Origin: Chitinophaga filiformis
Lineage (GTDB): Bacteria > Bacteroidota > Bacteroidia > Chitinophagales > Chitinophagaceae
Length of the DNA stretch: 64,000 bases
Assembly: GCF_900102545.1 (NCBI RefSeq)
Contig: NZ_FNBN01000004.1
Location: 1 to 64,000, forward strand
Reading direction: 5' to 3'
The position numbers and the translations under genes were made by a program. The notes below the pieces were generated by a model that saw nothing but the letters and a program-made list of their open reading frames with translations, was not told the origin of the DNA and searched no databases. Positions 54,055-63,288 of the stretch are shown here, piece by piece (the first letter of the stretch is position 1; each line of letters begins with the position of its first letter).

Positions 54055-54589
54055 AATTGTATGCTTTTTGCAGGTTCCGGTACATAGCTTTTCTGTTCGT
54101 CGCAAGTTTTCTGATCTTCCGGATTATACTCCTCATGTCCATCACATACTACAATCACTCTTTCCTAAACCATAACCGTATTGAGTCTGCTTATCCCGGA
54201 TCACAGACCATTTCAATACAGAATAGTAGTTCGTCGACGTAAAGTATACATGCATCATTTCATGAGCAGTGATACTTGTAAATCTATTCTCCGTAGTTAT
54301 AGGAGCCGGTGTCCCTAATGCGAGTATTCCGTCATAGTTGAGATATATAAGTTTTTTAGTTGTCATGCCTCCAAAATATGCAGATAGTACATTCATGTTA
54401 TCGGGAAGGCAGGACAAAAGACCGTACAGGAATATATATAACTTTATAAGGCTTGTTCACCGTCTTCAGCGATTTATCAGCAAACTGCAGGCTCTCCTTT
54501 GAAAAAGGCTGAGAGGAACTGGTAAGCAGCACCTGCCCCATGACTGATTGCAGTAAAAAACAAAAAAATGCGAGCAAATAAAGTTTCAT
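54051..54589 (-). pseudogene. Frameshifted secreted zinc metallopeptidase-like gene (HEMMH)
   Basis: The first frame (from 54589) gives a signal peptide (MKLYLLAFFCFLLQSVMGQ) and about 40 residues. A shift near 54405 leads to a second frame with the zinc motif H-E-M-M-H in TSITAHEMMHVYFTS. A second shift near 54160 leads to a third frame that ends PEDQKTCDEQKSY and VPEPAKSIQL at a TGA at 54051-54053. The three pieces join into one small secreted protein of about 175 residues. Either the gene is dead or the sequence has two errors. Confidence 0.55.
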
Positions 54590-54870
54590 AGGTTAAACAC
54601 TCGGGTCAGTACTCGAAGGAATAAAGATGTAAATATATAAAAAATTATACTATGTAACAAATCCAGTCCTATGGTAGCAGGTCTCATTGCTGACATCATT
54701 AACTCCTTCATACAGATCCTGATAGCCAGCTGAAAACAGCCGCATTTACTTTCTAACCATCATTGAAATCAGCTCCCATGGGGTAGTAATTCGTAAAATA
54801 TAGGGGGCTTATTCTTCGCATGGAAAATTTACTGCCGATGAACATTATCTTAGGCAAATAATCAGGCGTT

Positions 54871-55932
54871 ATGAAATTTCTTCTATGCACACTTCTTACA
54901 GCTATAATAAGCATTACTGCTTCGGCTCAAAATCTGCAAAAAGGTGACTATGGCTATCTGTATTGTCACATGAGTGGCCGGGGAGAATGGACTGCCTTTG
55001 CCCTGAGCCGGGATGGATATCATTATAAAGATCTTTTGAATGGCGATTCTATTTTCAGTCCCGGTGAACATGCCCGTATTGAGGGAGGTACCCGCGACGC
55101 CTTTATTGCCCGCAAGCACGACAATACCGGTTATTTGATGGTGACTACAGATATGTGTGTAAGCAAGTCAAAGAAATGGGACAATTATGGAATAGACTTG
55201 CTGACAAGTGATGACCTTGTTCATTGGAAATCTGTGACCTTCGACTTTCGAAAAGGCCCTTCTATATTCTCTAATCCACAAGCACCCGATTGTTATAAAG
55301 ATTACAGCACTATAGATCGTGTATGGGCGCCGCAAATATTCTGGGATCCGAATTATAGCTGGGAGAACGGAAAAAAAGGCGGATACTTTATCTATTATTC
55401 GCTTCTGAACCGGGAAGAAGAAGGCTACGACCGTGTTTATTATTCATACGCGGATGAATCGTTTACACAACTAACGAAACCAAAGTTGCTTTTCGACTGG
55501 GGCTATGCAACGATCGATGCGGATATCAATTATTTACAGTCGGATGGTCTTTATCATATGCTTATTAAAAAGGAAGGCGGTAAGCCTGGTATATATACAG
55601 CAACAGCCAAATCACTGACCGGACCATGGAATGAGCCGGATAGTGCTGACTATGTGAGTTTTGAAGGAGATAAGAAATGTGAAGGTTCATCGGCATTCCA
55701 ACTGACAGGTGATAGCACCTGGCGGGTTGCATATGTTGAATATACCTCGAGGCCATCGCATTACCGCATTTGTAAAGCAGACAAATACCTGCGTAATTTC
55801 AGCTCGCCTGTAGATATCGAAGGAGTGGCGGCCCCGCAACACGGTTCATTTATGAGATTGACTAAAGAAGAATATCGCAGGCTAGAACAACTTGAGTCGA
55901 TTTCACCGCAGACAAAGAAAAGCAGCCATTGA
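54871..55932 (+). CDS. GH43-like glycoside hydrolase
   Basis: The 353-residue protein has a signal peptide (1-19) and a five-bladed propeller like GH43 and related glycosidases, with LTSDDLVHWKSV, WAPQIFWD (general-acid environment), YATIDADINYLQSDGLYHM and a glutamate in CEGSSAFQL. It probably releases arabinose or xylose residues from plant polysaccharides. There is no SusC/SusD pair nearby, so it is not part of a full utilisation locus. The gap 54590-54870 shows no gene. Confidence 0.8.
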   Translation: MKFLLCTLLTAIISITASAQNLQKGDYGYLYCHMSGRGEWTAFALSRDGYHYKDLLNGDSIFSPGEHARIEGGTRDAFIARKHDNTGYLMVTTDMCVSKSKKWDNYGIDLLTSDDLVHWKSVTFDFRKGPSIFSNPQAPDCYKDYSTIDRVWAPQIFWDPNYSWENGKKGGYFIYYSLLNREEEGYDRVYYSYADESFTQLTKPKLLFDWGYATIDADINYLQSDGLYHMLIKKEGGKPGIYTATAKSLTGPWNEPDSADYVSFEGDKKCEGSSAFQLTGDSTWRVAYVEYTSRPSHYRICKADKYLRNFSSPVDIEGVAAPQHGSFMRLTKEEYRRLEQLESISPQTKKSSH

Positions 55933-56036
55933 CGCTGTTGGTTGTCCGTTATGTCAACGTAGCAAAATCTAACACTATCAACTTTTGAGTACGGGTAATT
56001 AACAAGCTGTTTTAACATGACACACCTTCATGTCTT

Positions 56037-56708
56037 CTACCCCTGCTTTATAATCGAAGCTAACCTCTCCCTATCCTTAATAATAATCGTCTTCCCGGAA
56101 AGCTCAATAATACGCTCTCCCGTGAACTCATTCATGACCTTAAATATTGTCTCATACGTTGTTCCCGCATAAGATGCAAGATCCTGCCTGGTTAGTGTGC
56201 CTTTAATTGTCCCATCTTCATCACATCCGAATACCTCTGCGATCTTCAATATGGTATCCGCAATACGGCTTTTTACATCCATATGCACCATATTCCGCAT
56301 CCCCTTCTCAGCCTCCTGTAGATCGTGGGCATAATAAAGCATCAGCTGATAAGTAAGTTCAGGATTTATCCTGAGCGTCGTTTTAAGAAACTCTGTGGAG
56401 ATAAAACAAACTGATGCATCTTCTATGACGGTAGCAGAGACGGGGTAATGCTGACTTGTACCGATCCCCCTGTGCCCAAGTACATCGCCTTCCTTCGCTA
56501 ATTTGATGATAAGCTCCTTATCCTCCCCCCACTTCTTATGTATTTTAACCTTTCCTTCATGCAGAAAATAAAACCCTATAACAGGATCATCTTCCCGGAA
56601 TATTGTCTGCCCCTTCTTGAAATTCAAGAGCTTAGAATTACTATCAATTGCCGCTTCCCATTCAGGTAAGGAATGTTTTTTGAGAAAACAATTAGTATGG
56701 TGATGCAT
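56037..56708 (-). CDS. Crp/Fnr-family transcriptional regulator
   Basis: The product of about 223 residues (ATG at 56708; a TTG 15 bases upstream is less likely) has a cyclic-nucleotide-binding-like roll (TIFREDDPVIGFYFLHEGKVKIHKK) and a helix-turn-helix (LTRQDLASYAGTTYETIFKVMNEF). It has no cysteine cluster for an iron-sulfur site. It faces the ClC channel gene; a palindrome just upstream may be its operator. Confidence 0.9.
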   Translation of the reverse strand: MHHHTNCFLKKHSLPEWEAAIDSNSKLLNFKKGQTIFREDDPVIGFYFLHEGKVKIHKKWGEDKELIIKLAKEGDVLGHRGIGTSQHYPVSATVIEDASVCFISTEFLKTTLRINPELTYQLMLYYAHDLQEAEKGMRNMVHMDVKSRIADTILKIAEVFGCDEDGTIKGTLTRQDLASYAGTTYETIFKVMNEFTGERIIELSGKTIIIKDRERLASIIKQG

Positions 56709-56722
56709 AACCAAAGGTAACA

Positions 56723-56744
56723 AAACATTGCCTAAACAATGTTT
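56723..56744. promoter_or_regulatory. Palindrome AAACATTG-N6-CAATGTTT near the Crp/Fnr gene
   Basis: Eight-base perfect arms (56723-56730 and 56737-56744) around CCTAAA sit 15 bases upstream of the regulator's ATG. The size and spacing fit a Crp/Fnr-type operator, so autoregulation is likely. Confidence 0.5.
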
Positions 56745-56791
56745 TTAATGCTTTTTTAAGAAAAATTTTAGAATAAATGTTGTTTTCGCAA

Positions 56792-56799
56792 TATTTTTG
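56792..56799 (+). promoter_or_regulatory. Candidate -7 box of the ClC gene
   Basis: TATTTTTG matches TAnnTTTG, 18 bases before the ATG, which gives a very short leader. No good TTG is found at the usual distance. Confidence 0.35.
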
Positions 56800-56817
56800 C
56801 GGTGAAAAATACATTTT

Positions 56818-58710
56818 ATGCACAATAAAGATACTGACGAGTCTATATCAATAGCACCGTCCCTCGACCTTACTATCGATAAGGAACAGGAAGAGTACCG
56901 GCCCCTCGTTTCAAAAAGGGTTCTATACCTGAGCATTCAGGTGATATTCAATGCCATTATTATAGGCCTGATTGCCAAGGTCTTAGTTGCATTGATCAGC
57001 CTGATCACCAATCTTTCATTTTACGGAAAATTCTCTATTGAAGAAAGTAGTCCTGCGCACAACCAACTGGGCTGGCTGGTCATCTTTATACCGGTAATTG
57101 GCGGCTTAGTGGTGGGTATCATGGCACGTATCGGGTCTTCAGCTATACGTGGACATGGTATACCGGAAGCGATGGAGCAGGTGCTTACCAATAAAAGCCG
57201 TATAAAGCCTATCATTACTTTGTTAAAGCCGCTCTCTGCTGCTATTTCGATAGGTACTGGTGGTCCTTTCGGTGCTGAGGGACCTATCATTTCTACTGGT
57301 GGAGCATTCGGTTCACTGACCGGACAGATCATGCACATTTCGCCCAATGAGCGGAAAATTATGCTGACTGCGGGCGCTACGGCTGGTATGGCTGCTATCT
57401 TCGGAACACCGGTAGCAGCGGTATTACTTGCAATCGAATTGCTGCTATTTGAATTTTCACCCCGTTCTATTATACCAGTAGCATTAGCCTGCGCAACAGG
57501 CGCTGCCATGCATTATACGCTTTTCAGCGATGCACCGGTATTTGCAATGCCTGCCATTCCCTCTGCAAATGCGGAGGCGATGATCTGTTATGTTGCCATG
57601 GGTGCAGTGGTAGGTGTGATTGCTGCCTTTGTAACCAAAAGCATCTATTATATTGAAGACCTGTTTGAAAAATTGCCCATACACTGGATGTGGTGGCCGG
57701 CAATAGGTTCTCTTGCGGTAGGTATAACCGGTTATTTCGCTCCTTATACAATGGGGGTTGGTTATAGCAATATTTCTCAACTACTGAGTGGCAACATAAG
57801 CGTTCAGCTTATACTGGGACTGTGCTTTCTTAAATTTATTTCCTGGTCAATTTCTTTAGGCAGTGGCACTTCAGGAGGAACACTGGCGCCGCTGTTAACT
57901 ATCGGAGGCGCTACCGGTCTGGGACTCGGCCTTATTGTATCTTCACTGTTTCCGCAGATCAACATCAGTCTGCCCACCTGTGCACTGATAGGTATGGCCG
58001 CTATGTTCGCCGGGTCAGCAAGAGCGCTACTTACTTCTATCGTTTTTGCATTTGAAACGACCTTACAACCACACGGATTATTGCCATTACTGGGCGCATG
58101 TACCGCCTCCTATTTTGTTTCCTTCTTTATGATGAAAAGCTCCATCATGACAGAAAAAATTAACCGTCGCGGCGTGCCAACACCAGATGCATATGAACCG
58201 GATATTTTGCGGGAATTGAATGTGGAAGAGGTGATGGATAAAAACGCTCCAATAGTTAGAGAGGATGAAAGCATCAGAGAAGTACTGGAAGGTTCAGCAG
58301 CAAAAGTACAGGACGGATACGGGGCGGTTATTCTTGATAAAGATGATAAAGTACGCGGAGCGATAAATTTAAAAGACCTGTATCAGGGGGTATTAAAAGG
58401 ACATACTACTATGTCTGAGCTGAAACACGAAGAGGTTTTTGTTTTTCCTAACAGTACACTACTTGCTGCCATTATATTAATGGAAGAGCGTAAACTGGAG
58501 CTACTACCTGTAGTATCCAGACAAAACAAGGGAAAAGTGCTCGGCGTTATTACAAAAGACCTGATACTTTCCACTTATCGCAGAAGACGCGAGGATAGTG
58601 ATGAACATCAGCGGGAGATTTCAATCAAGCGAAGTGGCTACAAATTCCTGGCAAGAACGAAAAGACTAAGGCAGGAACAGTCTAAAAGATTTTTCAGAGG
58701 AACAAAGTAA
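56818..58710 (+). CDS. ClC-family chloride channel or H+/Cl- antiporter with CBS domains
   Basis: The 630-residue protein is a full ClC protein with about 16 hydrophobic segments. The filter motifs are present: GSAIRGHGIPE, GGPFGAEGPI with the gating Glu154, and GSGTSGGTLAP. Two C-terminal CBS domains (about 470-600) suggest regulation by nucleotide binding. The proton glutamate of ClC exchangers is not obvious in sequence, so channel or antiporter cannot be told. A Crp/Fnr regulator is divergent from it. Confidence 0.93.
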   Translation: MHNKDTDESISIAPSLDLTIDKEQEEYRPLVSKRVLYLSIQVIFNAIIIGLIAKVLVALISLITNLSFYGKFSIEESSPAHNQLGWLVIFIPVIGGLVVGIMARIGSSAIRGHGIPEAMEQVLTNKSRIKPIITLLKPLSAAISIGTGGPFGAEGPIISTGGAFGSLTGQIMHISPNERKIMLTAGATAGMAAIFGTPVAAVLLAIELLLFEFSPRSIIPVALACATGAAMHYTLFSDAPVFAMPAIPSANAEAMICYVAMGAVVGVIAAFVTKSIYYIEDLFEKLPIHWMWWPAIGSLAVGITGYFAPYTMGVGYSNISQLLSGNISVQLILGLCFLKFISWSISLGSGTSGGTLAPLLTIGGATGLGLGLIVSSLFPQINISLPTCALIGMAAMFAGSARALLTSIVFAFETTLQPHGLLPLLGACTASYFVSFFMMKSSIMTEKINRRGVPTPDAYEPDILRELNVEEVMDKNAPIVREDESIREVLEGSAAKVQDGYGAVILDKDDKVRGAINLKDLYQGVLKGHTTMSELKHEEVFVFPNSTLLAAIILMEERKLELLPVVSRQNKGKVLGVITKDLILSTYRRRREDSDEHQREISIKRSGYKFLARTKRLRQEQSKRFFRGTK

Positions 58711-58730
58711 GCCTACCATACCGAAGAGTT

Positions 58731-58767
58731 ACGGCAGCAGTACAGATGTATTGTTGCCGTTTTTATT
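58731..58767 (+). terminator. Terminator of the ClC gene
   Basis: ACGGCAGCA (58731-58739) pairs with TGTTGCCGT (58752-58760) with one G-T pair, followed by TTTTTA. Confidence 0.7.
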
Positions 58768-58929
58768 TCTGCGATCCCTCCCGTTACTTTATAACCCCTC
58801 CATATCCCATTGCGTATTTCCGCAAAATAATTTGGTAGCTGCCGCAACATAATTTGATGTTCTTGCTAATTACCGGCCGGGGCTTTCCTTCTACATTTAT
58901 GCCACATTGATCCACCAAACATTCAAAAG

Positions 58930-60600
58930 ATGAAAGCCTCAAAGTTATTCTTAAAATCAGTTGCCAAATTAGGAATCAGAAAAGTATTCGGTATAGTAGG
59001 CGGGGAAGCGCAGGCCATGCAGTTTGACGAAGAACCATCACTGGACTTTTACCTCACCCGCCACGAATTTGCTGCCGGTATTATGGCCGATGTATTTGGC
59101 CGCATGACAGGAGAACCACAGATGTGTTATTCCACCTTTGGTCCGGGACTCTCCAACCTGTCTACCGGTATAGTTTCCGCCATTCTTGACAGATCTCCCA
59201 TGCTGGCAGTATCAGCCCAGATCCCAAGAGCGGAAATACAATTTAACCAGACCCACCAATGCATTGACAACGTAGCCCTGATGCGCCCTATTACTAAATT
59301 TGCTGCGCAGATAGAAAACGTCCACGAAATACCTGCATTGCTTAAAACAGCCCTTGAAATAGCCGTAAACGATATTCCCGGCCCTGTATATCTGAGCTTC
59401 CCCACCGATGTAATGGAACAGGAAATACCCGACGAGGAGGCAGTAGCCCTGTTGCAAAGCCTATCCCCGGTAAAAAGAGCAGCTGCTCCCCTCCCCGACT
59501 TCCGCCAGTTAGATATAGTGCTCAACAAAATAAAAGATGCGCGGAAACCGCTGGTGGTTGTAGGTAATCAGCTGATCAGAGACAATTGCTGCGAAGAGCT
59601 GGTAGAATTCATCACCGCGCATAATATACCCGTTATCTCCACATTGGCATCAAAAGGTATTGTTCCGGAAGATCATCCATTGTTCATTGCTCCATGCAAT
59701 AAATACATAGACAAAATATATCACGATGAACTCGTATCCCAGATCTTTGATAACAGCGATCTGCTATTGCTGATCGGTTATGATTTCGGAGAAGACCTGA
59801 AGTCAAGCCTGTGGAAAAATAAAAAAGAGACCATTGTTATCAACACCCATTATAATGATATGGGTAAGGTATTTCAACCGGATATCCTTTTTACCGGCGA
59901 CCTGAAACAGGTGTTCCCTTATATCATGCAACAGGGCATCACTCCCAAAGAAGACAATGAAGCGCTACTGGAATTAAAACAACTGTTCGATAAAAGAGCG
60001 CCTTTCGTAAGCGAAGAGTTTTCCAATATACCACTGATCATTCAGTCTGTCAGAAATGCGCTGGGTGAATCAGGGGTGCTGTGCAGTGATATTGGCCTAC
60101 ATAAACAATATGCCGGCTTGCTTAGCAAGACCTATAAGCCCGACACTTTTATGTGTTCCAATGTATGTGGCACATTCGGCTTTGGCCTGCCTGCAGGTAT
60201 GGGTGCCAAACTGGCCAGACCTGCTGAAAGAGTTGCTGTTATTTGCGGAGATGGAGGTTTTCACTCTACCAGCCAGGACCTTGAAACCGCTGTCCGTTAC
60301 AATATTCCTATTGTAATCGTTGTGCTGAAAGACAATGCTTTTGGTCTGATCAAATACTACCAGTTCCTTGAAAGAGAAGACATCTTTAAGCGTAGCGTTG
60401 AATTTGGCAACGTAGACTTTGTGAAACTGGCTGAAGCGAATGGCATGAAAAGCATACAACTGGAAGCGCCGGAGCAACTTGAATCAATGATGGAAGAAGC
60501 CTTTTCCACCAACAAACCTATGCTGATAGAAATTCCTATTGTATACGACTACAGATTCAGAGAAGTTGAAGTACCTGAAGAAATGGAAATCAATGACTAA
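58930..60600 (+). CDS. Thiamine-diphosphate-dependent enzyme (acetolactate-synthase-like)
   Basis: The 556-residue protein is full length for the ThDP decarboxylase/synthase family. The catalytic glutamate is Glu46 in TRHEFAAG. The ThDP/Mg motif GDGG at 440-443 runs to the asparagine in LKDNAFG (Asn469). Substrate-loop positions differ from acetolactate synthase, so the true substrate (a 2-oxo acid or an acyl donor) is not known. Its 3' end overlaps the ligase gene by 8 bases, so the two are coupled. It begins a four-gene operon. Confidence 0.88.
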   Translation: MKASKLFLKSVAKLGIRKVFGIVGGEAQAMQFDEEPSLDFYLTRHEFAAGIMADVFGRMTGEPQMCYSTFGPGLSNLSTGIVSAILDRSPMLAVSAQIPRAEIQFNQTHQCIDNVALMRPITKFAAQIENVHEIPALLKTALEIAVNDIPGPVYLSFPTDVMEQEIPDEEAVALLQSLSPVKRAAAPLPDFRQLDIVLNKIKDARKPLVVVGNQLIRDNCCEELVEFITAHNIPVISTLASKGIVPEDHPLFIAPCNKYIDKIYHDELVSQIFDNSDLLLLIGYDFGEDLKSSLWKNKKETIVINTHYNDMGKVFQPDILFTGDLKQVFPYIMQQGITPKEDNEALLELKQLFDKRAPFVSEEFSNIPLIIQSVRNALGESGVLCSDIGLHKQYAGLLSKTYKPDTFMCSNVCGTFGFGLPAGMGAKLARPAERVAVICGDGGFHSTSQDLETAVRYNIPIVIVVLKDNAFGLIKYYQFLEREDIFKRSVEFGNVDFVKLAEANGMKSIQLEAPEQLESMMEEAFSTNKPMLIEIPIVYDYRFREVEVPEEMEIND

Positions 60601-62098
60601 GTATATTGCCAATCATAGTCCCCTTACTCCTTTATTGTTCCTGGAAAGAGCCGCTGCCTTTTATAAAGATAAAACAGCTGTCGTACAGGACAATATCAGA
60701 AAAACATATGGTGCATTGTACAGCGATTGTACACTTACCGCCATGCGTTTTAGGGAGCTGGGGGCACAAGCCGGGGACCGCATAGCCTACATCAGCAGGA
60801 ATAATCACCAGCTGCTGGAAGCACACTATGCGGTTCCCATGTGCGGGGCCATCCTTGTTCCTATTAACTACAGGCTGAATGAAAAGGAAGTCAGTTATAT
60901 CCTGAAACATGCAGCCGTAAAGATCCTTGTTACTGAGGAACAATACTACCACGAGCCTTACAGTGATATCGTTGAAGCGCATCTCTTCATCAACAGCGAA
61001 GATCTTTATAAGCAAAACCCGCACTATAAATATAAAGCCCCGCGGATCAATGAAGACGATACCATCTCTTTGAACTACACCAGTGGTACAACCGGGCATC
61101 CTAAAGGCGTGATGTATTCGCACCGGAGTACCTATCTCAACACCCTTGGAGAATGTATCACTGCGTCGCTGACGGCCGACTGTAATTATTTATGGATACT
61201 TCCTATGTTCCATTGTAACGGATGGTGTTATACCTGGGCAGTAACGGCAATAGGAGGAACACACTTTTTTATAGACAGCTTCGACCCTGAATATGTTGTT
61301 TCCTATATCACCACTCAGAAGATCACGCATCTGTGTGCTGCACCTACCGTGCTTATACAACTGCAACAGGCCATTAATTTCTCGCTGCTGAGAAACTATG
61401 GTAAACTGACGATCATCACGGCGGGCTCCGCACCAGCGCCTGATACCATCAGGAGGTTTGAAGAGAATGATGTAAAGGTCATTCATGTATACGGACTGAC
61501 AGAAACACATGGTCCTCATTCTGTGTGTGAAACCAGCGACAGATCAAGACAGGGCATTGCCAGTGTACATGCCGTGTTTATGAACGTTGTCGATGATGAG
61601 CTACGCTCCGTAACATGGGATGGTAAAACGATCGGAGAAGTAGTAGTACGCGGCAATAATATCATGCAAGGCTATTACAAAGACGTAAAACTAACCCGTC
61701 AGGCATTCAAAGGCGGTTGGTTCCATACAGGCGATCTTGCAGTAATACACCCCGACGGACATGCCGAAATAGTAGACAGAAAGAAGGATCTTATTATCAG
61801 TGGCGGTGAAAACATCTCTTCCATTGAAGTGGAGAACGTATTGTATCAGCACCCTGATATCCTGCTGGCAGCAGTCATCCCCGTATATGATCATAAATGG
61901 GGAGAGATACCCAAAGCCGTCATTGAACTAAAACAGGGAAAGACCCTTTCGGACAAAGAGATCATTGACTTCTGCAGAGATAAACTGGCTCACTACAAAT
62001 GCCCCAAAGCAGTCATATTCGATACAATCCCCAAAACCAATACAGGTAAAGTGCAGAAAAATAAGTTAAAAGAAAAATATTACTACCATGGAAAATAA
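60593..62098 (+). CDS. AMP-dependent acyl-CoA synthetase/ligase
   Basis: The product of about 501 residues (ATG at 60593, inside the stop of the previous gene) is an ANL-family ligase. The P-loop-like motif YTSGTTGHPKG, the VYGLTETHGP motif, and FHTGDLAVIHPDGHAEIVDRKKD are all intact, and the C-terminal lysine of KTNTGKVQK is present. It activates a carboxylic acid as an acyl adenylate and then a CoA thioester, probably of an intermediate in this pathway. It overlaps the citrate-synthase-like gene by 11 bases. Confidence 0.92.
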   Translation: MTKYIANHSPLTPLLFLERAAAFYKDKTAVVQDNIRKTYGALYSDCTLTAMRFRELGAQAGDRIAYISRNNHQLLEAHYAVPMCGAILVPINYRLNEKEVSYILKHAAVKILVTEEQYYHEPYSDIVEAHLFINSEDLYKQNPHYKYKAPRINEDDTISLNYTSGTTGHPKGVMYSHRSTYLNTLGECITASLTADCNYLWILPMFHCNGWCYTWAVTAIGGTHFFIDSFDPEYVVSYITTQKITHLCAAPTVLIQLQQAINFSLLRNYGKLTIITAGSAPAPDTIRRFEENDVKVIHVYGLTETHGPHSVCETSDRSRQGIASVHAVFMNVVDDELRSVTWDGKTIGEVVVRGNNIMQGYYKDVKLTRQAFKGGWFHTGDLAVIHPDGHAEIVDRKKDLIISGGENISSIEVENVLYQHPDILLAAVIPVYDHKWGEIPKAVIELKQGKTLSDKEIIDFCRDKLAHYKCPKAVIFDTIPKTNTGKVQKNKLKEKYYYHGK

Positions 62099-63287
62099 CA
62101 CCCTTGAAACACAACTTACGGATCTATTTAACATTACCAGCAACGGTACGCACCAGGTACTGGAGTTCAAAAAAGGTATCAACAACGTTATTGTATTTGA
62201 CCCCGGCGCTAACCATAGCAGCTTCTGTAAAAGTAGTATCAGCCGCATTGACGGCAAAACAGGCCAGTTGTTCTATGGCGCTACTCCAATTGAGGAAAAA
62301 ATCACCGAAACAAATTTTGAAGCCCTCGCATTCCAGTTAATTACACAAAGTGATAATAATCCTTCCGGAGAACAACAGTTCGCCCAGGGGATGCACCGCT
62401 TCTTTGTATTAGATACAGAGATACAGGCAGTGCTGCAACATCTGCCGGCATCCATTCACCCGATGGATTTCCTGCTGATAGGCGTAACCGCCCTCTCAGG
62501 TATTGAAGAAAAGTACCTTCCTGGCAATGAAGATCCGCTGGTACAGGCTCAGTTTATTATCTCCCAGCTGTTCGTGATAGCAGCATATTACTATCAGCTA
62601 CAAAACAATATTACTTGGAACAGCAGCACGTCAGACCAACCTGTTTATCATCGTTTCTTACAACAGGTATCTCCAGGGAAGGCGGATCTGCATGCACCGC
62701 TTTTGAACATCGTTCTCATGTTACATGCAGAACATGGACAAAACTGTTCTACAGCCACTGTGCGTAATATAGCCAGTGCAGGAGGGGATATTTATACAGC
62801 CATCGCCAGTGGTATTGCTGCATTTAAAGGCAGATTACATGGTGGCGCCAGTCAGTATGTATCGCAGATGTATAATGAAATTATACAGAGAGGCATCAGT
62901 GCGAGCGAGTTCATAGCCGAAAAGATGAGCCGTAAGGAAGTGATCTACGGCTTCGGGCACCGCATCTATAAAAACTGGGACCCAAGGGCAAGGATCATGT
63001 ACAATATGTTGAAGTCGGATGATCCTGTATACGCCCCTGTAGATATACTTAGAAAACTTGCTTTTGAGTTAACGGACCATGTAAGTAACGACACCTATTT
63101 CAGCAGCCGCTTCATCTTCCCTAATCCGGATCTGTTCAATAATGTATTCTATACGTTGTTCGGCATGCCTTCTTCCATGAACACAGTGATGTTATCACTT
63201 TGCAGAGTAGCCGGCTGGATCGCACATTATTATGAGAACCTGTCCGACCGTCTCCCTATTATCAGACCACAGGAATTATACAAATAA
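62088..63287 (+). CDS. Citrate-synthase-like enzyme (short form)
   Basis: The 399-residue protein is a type I citrate/2-methylcitrate synthase homologue. The three catalytic residues are His251 in LHGGAS, His291 in GFGHRIYKNWDPRA and Asp348 in FPNPDLF. The N-terminal part keeps ISRIDGKTGQLFYGATPIEE. The Val-Asp-Phe-Tyr-Ser-Gly motif of typical enzymes is changed to PDLFNNVFY, so the acceptor may not be oxaloacetate. It follows the ligase with an 11-base overlap, and the next gene starts one base after its stop. Confidence 0.87.
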   Translation: MENNTLETQLTDLFNITSNGTHQVLEFKKGINNVIVFDPGANHSSFCKSSISRIDGKTGQLFYGATPIEEKITETNFEALAFQLITQSDNNPSGEQQFAQGMHRFFVLDTEIQAVLQHLPASIHPMDFLLIGVTALSGIEEKYLPGNEDPLVQAQFIISQLFVIAAYYYQLQNNITWNSSTSDQPVYHRFLQQVSPGKADLHAPLLNIVLMLHAEHGQNCSTATVRNIASAGGDIYTAIASGIAAFKGRLHGGASQYVSQMYNEIIQRGISASEFIAEKMSRKEVIYGFGHRIYKNWDPRARIMYNMLKSDDPVYAPVDILRKLAFELTDHVSNDTYFSSRFIFPNPDLFNNVFYTLFGMPSSMNTVMLSLCRVAGWIAHYYENLSDRLPIIRPQELYK

Positions 63288-63288
63288 C

